A DNA stretch of 64,000 bases from Triops longicaudatus. Lineage: Eukaryota; Arthropoda; Branchiopoda; Notostraca; Triopsidae. Below the pieces are notes generated by a model that had not been told where the DNA came from, made no database searches, and saw only the letters and a list, made by a program, of their open reading frames with translations. The position numbers were made by a program, and so were the translations under genes. Below are positions 34,739-54,000 of this stretch, in pieces; position 1 is the stretch's first letter, and every line of letters begins with the position of its first letter. The stretch covers positions 1 through 64,000 of the forward strand of contig JAGQDJ010000196.1 of assembly GCA_022885665.1 (NCBI GenBank), given 5' to 3'.

Positions 34739-37700
34739 ATGAAGTGTTGGACACTGATTCTGCTGATTGGAATCGGCGTTTTCAGCTCGGTGACCGCCCA
34801 GAGTGACGAGTTGGTGACAGGTGACGACAGCGTGGAAGATTTGCTGGCGTTGGAAGATGAAGATTCGCGGTATACTAATGAAGATTCACACTCACGAGGC
34901 ACAGTTCGTTACGGCGACCGTACAGTAAACACGAGACGTTATTCATTAACATAACATAACTGCTTCAATTCTTTGTAACACTGTAATGGAATGCGGCTCG
35001 AAAAATCCGCTTGGAAATTAGCTTGTTTCGCTTTAACGAAGGCTGAAACGGGATAATGGTGTCTTTTGGTGGCGGGAAACGCTTTGACCAGAGAAGAATA
35101 GGAGCTTTTGAACTTTTAACCTCGATGAATGTATAATATTTGCTGCGAAGATGGCGCTAGATGACCTTTTGAACTTGCTTTAAACCTTTTGTACAAGGAA
35201 AAGAACTTATTGTAATGACTTAACCTCGGAAAAACGCTTTAATTGACGCTTTGACGAGATTATTAAAACTTTGAAAGAAGAAAGGTTTTCCTTTCAAAAA
35301 GATGCGTCAAAATTTTCAAAATTTAATTCCCAGAATTTTTGAAATTTAGTTCGGTAAAGAAAGTTGCAGAAAATTTATGCTGAAAATTCTAAGAATACCG
35401 AATCCAAACTAAAGCGAGATAATTACAAAAATAACAGAAAATTCAATGAAAAAGAGCAAAAATGGAACATTTGCAGCGTCTGGAACAATTCAAAGCTTTT
35501 GAAACATCATTTTAGGGGACGCTACACTGTTATGTTACGCATTTTAGGTTAAATTACCTTATTTTGTTTAGCTTAGGTTGTGTTTTGTTGATAAGTTTCC
35601 CTATCGAAGCTTAAAACCTCAAAGTTTTCAGTTTGCAGACGAATTTTCGTGTATAACGCATGGATGACGTGCAACCAGCTTATAATGTCAAAATAACACG
35701 TTAAAAAGACTTTTGTCCAGGGAGTTTTGAATAAACAGCGCATTAGTAAGGTAAAGCTTAGCATTATATTTGCATTCCCGTGCTCAGGTTTTCTTCCAGG
35801 TTGCGGAAACGATGCGCAAAGAGCTACGTTTGCATAAGAGCGGTCACGGATGACGTGCAACTTGCTCCCATAAGTGGTTTAAACGCGTAAATTCGAATAT
35901 TTTGGCCACTGAAATGTTAAATAATGCCAGGAGAGGAGTTCAAGAAAGGTTATATGTAGTTAATCTTGGGAAAGAACTGTTTTCCTTCGCCAATTTAGGA
36001 AGATTCCCGTTAGGGACGTCATGCAAAGCAGAAGTTGTTTCGAAATTGCTTGTTTTTTTGCATTTGCTTGAATACATTAATTATCTTGTCTCCCATTGCT
36101 GCTAGACATTAACATAAGTGCTAGGTACATAATAAATGCGTTTTCAAATAACAACGTAGTGCTAAGTAGCAGTAAAACGCGCGCACTCACGAACAGCTTG
36201 ACTAATGGTTTTAAGACTTTTACAAAGCTAAGCGAATTTTAAACCCTAATTTAAACATGGAACGACACTTTTTACTTGACTTTTGAATGACCTATCACGT
36301 TTTAAGATCAATTTTATTTTAAGTTCAATTGCGTAAAAAACGTTGTAATCCAAGATTTTGACATGCTAACGTGACATTGAACTCGGATGACGCGTAACTT
36401 GCCGCATTGTCTAAAACGGGAATTTTTGACAAATTTTCAACAAGTTGACTGACATTCAACGAAAGAACTACTTTTAACCATCTGTAAATTCATAATTTGT
36501 CATAAGCCATACAAAATGCAAGAAATTAATTAAAAACATAAATTAAAAATGATTAAAAATTAAATAAAAAATAAAAATAAATTACCTTTATTTTAATGAA
36601 AAGACTTTTTGCATTCGGAGATTTACGAAAAAAATGCCTTAAACATCTAATTTTTGAATTATGGAATAAATTTAGTAATTTCATGGTTTTAAATCTTTTT
36701 TCTATTTTTATGTAATTTTCTATTTTTGTCATTTTTTCTATTTTACCAAGAACTCAGATGCAATAGAAGTTCAATGGCCCCTTTCACATTTAGTTATGCA
36801 GCTTTATTTACCTACCTTGAACGATTCTTACCTTATCCTTTTTAAATCCTTTACAAGCTCAGGCAATTCGTATTACAATTCGTATTACCATTCGTATTAC
36901 AAATAATTATCATTTTCCAGCCGATTAAAAATTATTTCAAAATCTTACCAAATATGCCGTAAGTTCTACAATTATCATGGATTCAAATCTGCAGAAAATG
37001 TGTCTAAACACGCCATTACTTAAAAGTTTTGGTTTTATTAATTTTCTCAAGCCCTTTTTAAATTTACTTGAATTTCTTCCAGTATCTTTTAATTTATTGC
37101 GAAATAAACGAAAGACTATAAATGGACGTAACTTAAACCGTTTTCCTTGTGTCGTCCTTTTTTATGTATTCAAATTAGCAGCAGAGACAAGGCAAATCTA
37201 CCGCACAAATCGAGCGTTTTCCTGCCCGACTTCCCGCAGCCAGCGCTTCGGCCCCGCCCCTGCGCGATTATCTGCCTCCGAACTCAGCATCCGTCTCAGC
37301 ATCAGCTGCTCCGGCTGAAAATTACAACGGACCTCCTGCCTCTTCCTTGCAAGTCAATGGTAAATATTCCCATTACGACACCCGAGTTTGGTAGACCGCT
37401 CACCGCTTGTCTTAACGACTTTGCGCTCACCTTTCTTTATTTAAAGCCCCCTCGTGGCCCTTTTATCTTATCTCCACAGCATCTTTTCTCATAATGTTCA
37501 CGACCTTTTTACTATTTTCCTTCTGAATTACAGCACTCTTTAACATTGCAAATTCGTCCCCGTTTGAGCAGAATGTTAATTCAAAAAGCGAATAACCAGA
37601 ATTTTTTCGTCCAAACTCTACTACAAGCTTTCATTATAAACCCAAGAAAATATGAACGTAAATAAAAATAGGATTTTCTTACTAAATTCTAAGTATATTT

Positions 37701-40700
37701 TATTTTTTGTTTAAAGTACTGTTTATTTTATTTTATAATTTAAATTATTATTTATTATATTTTCTAATTTAATTTTCAATTTTATTTGTATTTTTTATTT
37801 TATTTTACTTCACTTCATTGTGAAATTTTTCTTTAACTTATTTGAATTTTTCTTTAATTTATTTTGAATTTTTATTTAATTTATTTTAAATTTTATTTAA
37901 CTTATTTTGACTTTTTCTTTAATTTACTTTGAATTTTTCTTTAGTTTATTTTGAATTTTTATTTAATTTGTTTTGAATTTTTATTGAATTTATTTTGAAT
38001 TTTTATTTAAATTATTTTTGAATTTTTACTTAAGTTTTTCCGAAGTTATGGCGTTCTTCTAAAAGCTAAGATTTGTTTCGCTATGCAATTCGATCGTTCC
38101 CAGATATTCGGTGCATGAAAATGTCCACGAAGGAGCGTTTCAGCGCCACGATTCACATTCCGAACGCACTGGGTGTGAATATGGCCCCGATTTTCGAGGA
38201 CCGTCCTGCCATTGAGCCCAAAAGTTCCCGCGTGTGTTCCATCACCTCATCTGCTTCTTCGTCAGGGGCTTCGACCGTCTGGAAACTTGACGTGAGCAAC
38301 TTGGATGCTTGCGGTGTCACGACTTGCACCCAAGACGCGCAGGTATGTCTCGATCTTGATGTATTGCTCCCTGCCCACTTAATCACCAGCTTTATCTCAA
38401 TTCTCTCGACTCACAGCGTCTTTCAAAAACAAAAAAGAAAAATATTCCCAAAGAAAAATTAACGCCAAAAATTCATATAGCCTTGGCTGTGCCTGACACT
38501 CCGTTTTCCCACGCTCCCGGGTTTGAAACTTCCGGAAGACGAAATTATCTTGTTACGATGCAAGCCCCAAGATCGCACCATTGCTGAGAAGAAAGACTTG
38601 GATTTTAGAGACATCGCAGGGTAAGCAAAAACACTTATTAATTCCTAAAAAAAAAAATTAACAAAAATAAATTTGAACACGAATTCAATTCAACGATATT
38701 AAATTTCAATAAAAAATATTAAAAACGATATTAAAACTAACTCTTAGTACGTAAGCTTGAAATGCATTAAAATAAAAAAATAATTAAAAAATCACTGAAA
38801 ACGTCCCAATTCCTTTGATTTCAATTAAATTTTAAGCTTATTTAACACGAAATACTGCACGATTGCTCATAATTTTGTAGGTGGAAAATAAAATCTTTTT
38901 TGTTGCAAGTGAACTAACGAGCGTTAACAAAGCACGGGCTTCGTGATTAATTCGAGTTTCGTTGACTTAATGAAGGTCGCATGCGTTGGCTAGGGTGGAA
39001 CAGCGATCGCCCTTGACGTTCACTGGAGGCAAACAGGAGTTTTTGTGCGAAATTGGACTTTTCCGCAAACTACCCGGAACAGCCCTTTTTTCGCAACGTA
39101 TTTCTGCCGGTACTGCGGTGGAACTAGGAGAAGAAGTGCAGTTGCGTAGTATTGTTCGCTCTAATGACGGTAAGTGGAAATAAAATCAGTTTTTATCCAA
39201 CATCACACTAAATCAACACGAGAAACGCGAAATTCCTAATAAATACGAGACTTAGAAAAAAATATGGAAAAGATTACTTCAAAATCGCAATGAAAAAAGA
39301 AGAAAATGAAAGATCAGAAATAAAAAGGCAATAGCAAATAAACAGCTAACCACAAGATTTTCATTTTTTTTTTTTCTTTTTTTTTTTTTTTAGGTTGGTT
39401 CTATTCCAAGCTTACGGATGTAATTATCCGCAAAATTCGGAAAGGAGTACCGGCCGGTAAAGATAAAGATAGCGCAATACTGGCTTACAGTGATGGTTGC
39501 CGTAATCCGGTCTTCAAGGTAATTAATCTCAATTTTCTATTCCATTTATTCCAATATTCGACCTTCAAAAGCGTTGATTTAGTTGCGTAAGCATTATCAT
39601 TTTATTTAATCAATGTTATTGTAGACAATTGCACCTCAGCATCCTCAACGTGACGCCAGATCATTCCTACTGCATCACTTCAACTTCCGCGTCTTTATGT
39701 TCCAAGACATGCAAGATGGCGACAGTATCCTGATTTCGGCCAAAGTGATGGCCTGCGTGGAAGCCATTGACTGTGCGCCGGTAATTTACACATTAATTAT
39801 TACCCAATTACCTTATCTAACTCTTCATGCATTCACCAACATTTTCTGGAGTATTAAAACTCTTCGACGCAAGAGTAAGAACGAATGGATTAATTTACTA
39901 GAATTAATGGACTTCATTTCCAAACTCGTTTCCAAGCTCAAAACAAATTGTTAGAATAGGAATAATATCTGAATATTTCTTTCAAAACAGTCTCTGTGTT
40001 CTGACGACCGTGGTGAAGGATACGGCCGCAGGAGGCGTTCTTTGTCCAACAGCAGTGACATTAACTCTTTGGACGATATGACTGGCCGTACACGAGAAAT
40101 CTCCATCGATGAAATCTTTCATCCCAACGGTACCTCTTCCAAGCAAAAACTCCGCGGCTGGGAAGCCGATATGGCCATTAGGGTAACCTCCCCCGGCGCT
40201 GGTAAGACTATTTTCTGGATTTTTTCTAAAATTACCTTTGAGGTTTAAAAGCTCTATTTACATTCCTTTGTACTGACTCGATTGTTAACTTCCTAAAAAA
40301 ATTTTTTCAAATTTATAGCTTAAGTAGTTTTGGAGATAAAAGCCTTTGATTTTCACAGCCTACGGCTACAGACGTGGTGCAATGCGCAACATTGCCATTT
40401 CTTTACGATTAGCTTAAAGTTTCTTTAATTTCCTTTAGAGCTTCCATACGAGCTCTTTATGCTTAATTATCAGCTTAAAACTCTCATCAATCGTACACAA
40501 GCTCTAGTGCACATTGTATAAGAAATTCAACAACACACAAACTGAAAAAGAATTTTTGAACGTTTGTTGTACAGAGCTTGTAAGCACCCCACTCCCTCTT
40601 GTGGACTCCAACTGCGTTTTATACGTCATCTCCAGCGTGGGCTTCGCAACTGCGCTAGGTGTCACGCTCATCGCGTTAGTTGTTTACTGTTTCTTGAACA

Positions 40701-41197
40701 ACCAGCGTTCCAAGCGTAACCACAAGCACTCTCCCGAGCAAGCCCCACCTTCTTCCCAACCTGCGATCGTCACCGAGACCGTTGCTCCTCCCACTTCTGC
40801 CCTTGACTTTGAAAAACTGGTGCAAGTCGTGTACCCGGAATTCACCATGATAGACGCATTGACTCGGTCGCTCCGCTTCAAAAAGCAGCGCATGCACGAC
40901 GAGCTCCTAGAGCTTTACAACACTGGTGACAACAATGCAACCAACTCAAACCATTATTGCAGTCTGCCCGTGACGCTCAACAACACTTTCGAAACTCCTA
41001 ACAAACCCAAAACTCTGAAACAAGTCAAACGCCAGGGACAACAATTTAGCCGTTGCCGATGCACTACCTCGTCAACAACGTCCTTGGTCAACAATGAATC
41101 TAAGCCCCTCCCTCCGACACCCACCAACGGCGAACAAGTGTATTGGGAAATTAACAATTCCAAAGCGACCCAAATTTGGCCCCCGACACCAGTTTAA
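34739..41197 (+). CDS. Zona pellucida (ZP) domain type I membrane protein
   Basis: Exons: 34739-34924 (tentative signal-peptide exon, MKCWTLILLIGIGVFSSVTA), 37179-37359 (contains RDYLPPN), 38104-38342, 38481-38620, 38994-39169, 39394-39518, 39625-39780, 39991-40201 and 40575-41197. From exon 2 on, phases agree at every junction and the exons join to 617 codons. ZP features are IRCMKMSTKERFSATI, CGVTTC, LCLTLRFPTLPGLKL, LFSQRISAGTAVELG, GWFYSKLTDVII, YSDGCRNPVFK, HHFNFRVFMF and CVEAIDCAP. After the domain comes a furin-type site (GRRRRSL), then a transmembrane segment (VISSVGFATALGVTLIALVV) and a ~150-residue cytoplasmic tail rich in proline (PPTPT, PPTPV). Arthropod ZP proteins polymerise in apical extracellular matrix or cuticle after furin cleavage, so that role is expected. 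Linkage of exon 1 across a 2.25-kb intron is the least certain part. Confidence 0.85.
34925..37178. other. Probable first intron of the ZP gene
   Basis: No convincing exon lies here. GATGACGTGCAACC near 35664, GATGACGTGCAACT near 35852 and GATGACGCGTAACTTGCC near 36388 form a dispersed, imperfect direct repeat. A 13-bp unit AATTCGTATTACA is repeated at 36866-36904. Confidence 0.4.
37700..38040 (+). repeat. AT-rich minisatellite in ZP intron 2
   Basis: Degenerate copies of a ~22-nt unit TTTTGAATTTTTATTTAATT, placed just before exon 3. Non-coding. Confidence 0.6.
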
Positions 41198-41415
41198 TAC
41201 AAAATTTTATGCCCCCACACATTTTTTTATCATTTTTTACTCAAAGCAAGACTATTTATTATGTTTTATAATGACCATGCCTCCTTATTGTTGTCAACTG
41301 CCAGGCCAGTTTAGTGTATATGAACTCGTCGTAATTTATTACAATTTTTCACTGAAAATGCATTTTTTTCAATTCCAACCCACAAAACCGTTCAATCCTC
41401 GTTGACTAGAAAATG

Positions 41416-46344
<4,929 letters not shown>

Positions 46345-46379
46345 AATTTTTTCTCTAGAGATTATAATTTTAAAAAACT

Positions 46380-46860
46380 GCGTAAAAGTGCCTTCGAAGT
46401 AGAAAAAAATAATAAATAAATAAAAAACAATAATAAAAAATAAATAGTAAATAAATTACAATAAATATAAAGGAATAAAATACAAGTAAAATAATACAAA
46501 ATAAAATATAATAAAATAATTCAAAATAAGATACAATAAAATCATACAAAATAAAATAACAAAATAAAATACAATAAAATAATAAAAAACACAATAGCAT
46601 AATAACAAAATAAAATACAGTATAATAATAAAAAACAAAATACAGTAAAATAATACAAAATAAAATACAATAAAACAATAACAAAATAAAATACAGTAAA
46701 ATAATAAAAAAATAAAATACAAAATAAAATACAATAAAATAATACAAAATAAATACAATAAAATAATACAAAATAAATACAATAAAACAATTAAAAAACA
46801 AAATACTATAAAATAATACAGAATAAAAAACAAAGGAATAAAATAGAAAGATAAAATTAC
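46380..46860 (+). repeat. AT minisatellite upstream of the TULIP-like gene
   Basis: A long run of degenerate TAAAATACAATAAAATAA and AAAATAATACAAAATAAA units. Long minus-strand frames made of F, Y, I and L residues arise only from the repeat and are not genes. Confidence 0.85.
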
Positions 46861-49800
46861 GCAAGTAAGAAGTCCACACGCTGATTTAAAACTTACAACA
46901 AGAGCTACAAAAAGCCAAAATAAAATTAACCAAAAAGAAGGAAAGGACAAAAAAGTCAGATAACCGTGGAATGTTTCACGTTCGGTATTTGCACGTGGTA
47001 AAAGTTCTTCTTTTTCGGTTTCACTTGAATGCGTAGTCCTATTGTGTTTCTTAAAAATATTTTTTATTCTTTAAATATAGATCAAGAATGTTACTCGAAG
47101 TATTGCAGGCTTATTCAAAGTCTTTTTACTTGTACAGGAAATTTTCTGAAGCAAAAAAAGAAAGAATAAATAATAAAAAAAGGCAAAAATATTTTTTAAA
47201 AATTGACTAGTGCACCAGAATTCTGAAAATTCAGGTTAACTTTCGAAAATGCTACAGAATCCTTGAGATTAAATCTATCACGACTTGGAATGAATTACCC
47301 TAATTATTTTTCTTTATACTGTTTTATAATTATTAGCATTAAAAATTATTTTTTTTCGTGATTTTTCTGCTAATTTCTTGACTACCTTAATTTCAAAACA
47401 ATTTTCTACCAGAATTTAAATATTTATATTCTTACTTGTCTATTAGACCTTAAGCTTCTTTGCTAAGGGACTCACTTCTTCGTTTCGCACCCCAAGATTG
47501 CCAACTGGATTAAATCCGGCTCCTTGAACACCTTTTTATAGCTTAATTATCCATCTTTGCCACCTTAATTAGCACACATGTGTTTCTCCCCAATCCGCTT
47601 ACCATATTCAAAAGCTTCTCAACTTATCCCATTACAGTTCCGTTTAACCACTTGAAGCCAAACTACATTATTCATCCTTTTGACTTTTCTCTCACAAATG
47701 TACGCAAAAACTCAGCTAGCGTAGTACACAGATCCATCCAAAATGAAATTTATGCCAATAAGGCGTAATGTCAACAATTCATTAACCGAAAATAAGGAAA
47801 AAAAAGATCTGTTCTACTGAAACCTTTTAGACGCCATATGATTTCATATGCAGTCACAGTTTCTTAGCTGTTTTGCATATTTATTACGGCAAATACGCAA
47901 AAACCTCGATGCGATTTTTTTGCTGATTTTCAATGATCTAAATTTCCTCAAAAAAACGATTTTAATTCTCAATACTCGTGTTCATAATCTAATCCATAAT
48001 CCGAAACTTTATCACTTTGCTTAATCATTTGCTAGTTTTACGTTAAAAGTTCTAACACCAAGTTTGTTCCATGTTTGTTTTAAGTATCACGCATGTTAAG
48101 TGGCACGTGTAGTGTACTATGCAAATTATACTGTGAGAAACTCAAAATGTGCTAAAATATTTCAAATTTCCACAAAAAATAATCCGTTTTATATTCATCG
48201 CAAGTATTTGTGTGACATTGTTAACAAAACTTTGTGCTTAATGCAAACGAAAATTTAACTAAAATTTACGCTAAATCTGCTTTATTTAAAAATTTATCTT
48301 AAAACTATCACTGAATTTTCCGTTATTTTTTAAAAAAATTATATACGTAACTGAATCTCGCAAACTCCATTAATCGAACTTATATTAATTAATATATTCT
48401 TTAATAAATTTTCAAATTCAGTCTTTCCGAGTTTACAAGATTTTTTTTTTTATTGTGTGCGTTTTTTTCGCGAGTCGCATTCCCCGCTAGCCTCGGATAA
48501 GTCATAAGCCATAACACAGAAAAAGGGTCAGAGTTTGCTGGGTAATTTTAAACACAGTTCTACCTGAAAAAGGAAGGCTATGCCTGTGTTTAAATTTACA
48601 TTTTAGCAAGAATGGTCAATGTAGTATTTATTTGAAAAAGAAGAGTCTTTAACTGCTTTGTTTCAACTTTCTTAAAATATAAAATTCCAATAATACTTCT
48701 CAAAAACAAAAAGGTCTTAGAAGAAGTTTACACGGAAGTAATTAAAATATCCAGGCCTTGAACTTGGAAACCTGAAAAATTCCTCATTTTCAAATTCGTG
48801 CAGCAGATTTTCCTCAAAAACCTGCATAGTGAGAAAAATTTTATATGCGTGAAACACTTTCGGCAGTTCTTTGAAGGTTCGAACCGCCCACCGAAACGAA
48901 CTTGAGGTGCGTTTTGTCTCTGTTTTTCCAAATTAGGAACATCCTAATTAGCAAGTCAAGGTAAAGTTGGTGGATGAAAGGTCAATCGCCTTTGTGTTCC
49001 AACTTCGGCCACTTCCTTTGTTGTTTTACCCCTCAATACTAAAAATTTTTCCAACTTTCTTAGTTCTATTTTACAAAAAATGGCACATTTTTTACACAAA
49101 TTTTTAACTACTTACTGTATTTTGCCATAAAAAAAACATAACGCTAAAAAAAATTATTGGAGAATTTATTTAAAATAGTCAAATTTTCTAGGATTTTTAT
49201 AGACAATTTCAGTTGTATTTAAGGTCAATTTTCAGTTTTTTTACATTAAAAAAATTATTGAAGAGTTTATTTTTTAAGAAATAGTCCAATTTCCTATTAT
49301 TTTTTTGACAATTTCAGTTTTATTTAAGGTCAATTTTTCCAAATTTTTTTCGTTGGTTTTCGATACACGGACTATACACTCGATTTTTTACATAGATCCC
49401 TAAAATCTCCAAAATTTTTTTTTTACTGTGGCGCAATTCTCATAATTAGCATTCATTACCATGAACAAAGGGAATCGTATGCTTATTGTACACGTTTCCT
49501 TGAAGCTAACAAAAAACACGAAATTTCTCTCGACCTACAAACTATGAAAACTGAAAAAGTTTTCCAACGTGGCACCGACCAGGAACCCCGAGAATAACAA
49601 CACGAAAAAAAAATATTGAAGAAGACACCTTCCATCTTCTTGTTTTGAAAAGAAACCAGTTATCCAGACGTCCTTGGCAAGGTAACTTGGAAAATCTTTG
49701 GGCTCGAAAAAACCCCAAATCTTTGTCCTAAGAAAAGAAAACCGACACCGATGGACTTGCTGCCCCCTCCATCACCCTTCAAGGAATGTGAAAGGGAAAA

Positions 49801-51060
49801 CATCTTTTTCCAAAGAAGAATCGTCTTCCCTTTTCAATCTTGTTTTCGTTATTGTGCTATACCTGGCATATCTGACGCAGTTGGCTACATCTTCAACTTG
49901 TGGCTCAACGTCTTTTGACACTTCGAGCAAGATTCCTTAAAAACCCATGTTAAGAAAAATTCAAAGAAATTCTTCCATTGCCTACTCAAGCATAAAATCG
50001 CTTCAGAGCTCGTTAAGCATCTTTTGTACGTTTCCAGTCGATTAGACTGTGCTTCAGTTGGTTTCGTTTTCTAGCCATTGTCAACTAATGGATTTCGATA
50101 CCGAAACCTTCAAATGGAACGACTATGTTGACCCAAATTCGGAGCTTTTAGAAACATATTTTAGAAATCGTAAAAAATAGATTTGAGAAACGTTTTAGAA
50201 TTTTTAAATAAAATTTATCGGTCTTATATTTCGTCTCTTTCCCCTCAAAAAATTGTATATGCTCGATTCTCAAAGATTACGCAAGTACTGCAATTACACG
50301 TCAAGAAAATATTCATTGAATTTTACGCCTCACTTTCGAATTATTTCAAGAAATTTTGATTGACACGCTCGCGTAGCTTCTGAAATGGAAATTGTAAGAG
50401 TCGAAAGATGGTCCGAAGATTAAAAAGACGACTTAACTAGCAAGACAAGGAAAATGAAAGCGCACGATGGTAATTACGTAGACAATAATCAGCGGACAAG
50501 ACGCGAGATGACGCGTTGACATCTCCTTTGTCTTCGAGTTACGAGCTCGCAGGCTTGTGTAAATGCCCTGAGGCTTTTGTCTAGCAACGAATTTTGGACA
50601 TTCTCTCCTTCATTGTAACCATCCTAAGCAATTATAGCAGAATAACAAGCTTCCCTATGCAAGTTTTTCTTCAGGTTTTTATACTCGAATTTTTGTCGTT
50701 TCGCTCGATTTTAACGCGCACAGAATGTATGGAAAAGGACACAAAAAGAAGTTAAAACACCCTCTTACCCATTTGTAAAGGACAAGAAAGCATTCCAGTG
50801 CTCGTCTTGTTCAATATCCGGGAATGAAAACCGACAAACGACACCAGCGCTCTTTTCTTTGGGTGATTTCAACGCACGACCTTGAACCCGCGTGTAGGAC
50901 ACTAAAAGCCCTATACAACGCAAACTAAAGATTGTTCTCCGATGACGTAAATGTCTCGTTACAGAACAATAGAAACCACTTCCTAGTCAACAAACACCAA
51001 AACTGCATTGTAAGCTACGCGGTAATAAAGCGCGTTACACTATTAACAGTCAAGATCAGA
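46861..51060. other. Gene-poor intergenic region
   Basis: AT-rich non-coding sequence. The only structured part noticed is the tandem pair at 49143-49345. Short frames near 48728 and 49698 have no domain, signal peptide or splice context. Confidence 0.4.
49143..49345 (+). repeat. Tandem pair of a ~105-bp unit
   Basis: Each unit contains AAAAAAATTATTG, GAATTTATTT or GAGTTTATTT, a TAGTC block, GACAATTTCAGTT and TATTTAAGGTCAATTTT. The second copy starts near 49249 and differs by scattered substitutions. Confidence 0.7.
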
Positions 51061-54000
51061 AGAAAGTGGTACACAAGCTACGCATTTTAGCTTAAGCGCG
51101 TACCAGTTTTTTATTAATGTTAAATTAACTCTTATTATTTAAACATTATTACTTAATCTAAATTACCTCAAATTATGCCTTAATCCTTCGAAAGAGTTAA
51201 GGTGGCTGTATATCTCTAGTTTACGGCCTTATCAATTTATTATAGGCATTTTCCACTCGCAGCTGCCTTGGTTATAAAAAAGTGGTACATAAGCTTATGT
51301 TTTTCCGTGATGCTCGTACCATTTTTTATGAACACTTTTAACTTGATTGGTCGTATTTGCCCAAGAGGTCACACAAAAAAGGCCCAAAAACTTAAATATA
51401 GTAGAACAGAAGAATCTTCTACTGGAGTATGTGCCACGTTTTTAAGCTCAACTTCTACTTAACTTATCTTGATCGATATGAAGTGGTACAAACACTGTGA
51501 TTTTCCTATAACAAGTGTACCAACTTTTTATGAGCAATACATATTCGATCAGTTTCTCATAAAATGCTCAAAACTCCCCCGCTTTTCCAGTAGAACCTCA
51601 CTTAACGGTAGGTTGACTGGTACGCTAACCTATAATACACGTACATGTACCAATTTTCTAAACAAAGTACATATTATATAGATTTGGTTCGCTGTGATCA
51701 TTAAAAACTGGTACAACAGCTATGCGTTTTGCGTACACCATCGTACCACATTTTATTGAGCGTAAGTTTCTCAGGCTGTGTTTGCACGCGTGAAACGTTA
51801 TTTTTGTAACATTCACAACGACTTTCTCCTGAATTAAATGGACACATTCGAAAAATTTTCAAAACACAGCAACTAATTACTGAAAAACAACAAAGTTGAA
51901 AACCAAACGGGAACATGCTCTAAATTACGTTTTTCTCTGTCGAATAATTTCAGGGCAACCACTAATCAACCGCCACCTACTGAAAAAAAACGGGATCAAA
52001 GGTGTAAAACTCTCACTTGACAGCTGTACTTTGGTTATGATCTCTTTCATTGCTCTTACCATTTCTTACCAATACACAACGACCTGAAAGTGTGTGCTTT
52101 TCATCAGGAAGTTTCCCGTACTCAGTTTCCCCTGCATTTTTTTATTTTATTTTTTAATGTATTATTTTTTTGGTAGCAGACTTAGCTCGCAGCAATTGCA
52201 CGAAAACTTGTGCTTTCTTTACCATTAAAACCTCAGCAAAATCTTCTTCCGGGCTTTTCTCTTCAAAATATCATAAATCCTAAACATTTTTTCTCGCCTG
52301 TTTTCCATATGCATCTTCCACACGTTCCTCCCCTCTTTTCCCCCCTCCCACAGAAATAAAACATTAGGAAACCCCAAATAATAATACAAAAGAAAAAAAT
52401 CGTCTTCCACAAAGAAACAAAACACAACCCAAACTTTTCCTTTACGACCGCATCATTATGCTTACCTCTATGCCACCCTAAAGAAAGACAAAAAGAAAAA
52501 CGTTTCACTTTCTCCTCTGCTTCCAAAACTTGAACAATAGTCAACTCATAGCGTTCATCCCTTCATTAAAGAAGAGAAAATTGACATTAATTAGAGCCGT
52601 AAAGCGGTGAAAAGAAGATAAAACGCCTTCACAAAGCATCACACATTCGCTACACGCATAAACATAAAAAACGGGTACAAAGACTATGCATTTTTACATG
52701 CAAAAGTACCAGTTTCCTTCTCTTTCGTAAAAATGTCCATAATAAAATGGTACACAGACTATGTATTTTACCTATATTCACGTACCACTTTATTTTTTAC
52801 TATTTTAGCCTTTTTGGTGCAAAATAGCAGAAAATCCGTTTCTTAAGGTTTAAACTCTAATTAAAGTATTCTAAAAGTAATTTCTAGTTAAACAAACTTA
52901 ACTGAAGCTAAGTTAAGTACTACGAATGTAAAAAAAAAGAATCTAGTCAATTGTAACACGAGGCAAAGTAACAAAAAAAAATCGTATTTTTCTTCTTTTT
53001 CGTGTCGCATTTTGCGATGATGTCTTTGTTTAACTGTGTTAAACTAGTGTAAGTGTCAGCGAGCTAATTACTGAAAGTGAAACGAAAAAAGTGAAGATTT
53101 AAGAGCGGCGGAAGCGAGAAGCCAAATTGCGCTCATATAATTTCTGTTTAAAAAAAAAAGACAGGTAGCCAAAGGGTAACAATGGTGTGAGGCAAGTCGT
53201 CATGCTACCGGAAGTGGAAGAACGAGTTAAAAAGGTATCATAACACAAGTCTGAATGCTAAAAAGAAAGCCAAAGAAAACAAAAACGCGCTTCCAAGTTT
53301 TCACCTCGCCATTTCCGTGTGGACGTGTTGGCGAGTTTTGTTCCTATTTACTTATGCGACCTACTAAACCACTTTTCCCTCCACGTTACAGCATTTTACA
53401 ATACTCGGGTCCCCAAACCAGCTCCGGTACCTTTGAAACCACGACCTTTCCCGCCTTCAAACCATTGACCTACACTTAATTCAATTTCCCGTAAAAGGTT
53501 TTCGTCCTTTTTGGTAGAAACAACAATTTCTCCTATGTCACCTTACCATTTTCTTCTTATGCATCATTATGTACACTTTCTTCGTCTTGAACAAAACGGA
53601 AATTCACGAAAAATCTAAAACAAAATGAAGTTACTCGAAAGAACACTTTATAATGTTAAAACCAGGTAGACAGACGGAAATTGGCTTGGATTGTACGAAA
53701 AACACAGTTGAAAGAAAGTTTATTTACCCTACAAAAGCTATTTAAAATCTCACCTGATAAAACAATGAAACTTTCGCTTATTTACTGTGTTTCCAATTTT
53801 TAGCCTCAAAAACAGCATAGAAAAAACACACAAATTTGCTTTTTAACTTAGAATTTAAATTTGTACTTGAAACTGCACTGAATTACAATTCGAATTGATG
53901 TTCAAAAAAAGATGGTACGCTTGCAACGGAAAAAAGCGTTACCATGTATCAATTTTAATTACCATTATACAATAACTTAGAAAAGGCTATTGACCAATAA

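Noticed and set aside
46370..46950. Long overlapping minus-strand frames up to 169 codons
   Set aside because: They are translations of an AT minisatellite (almost only F, Y, I, L and V) with no signal, domain or splice context.
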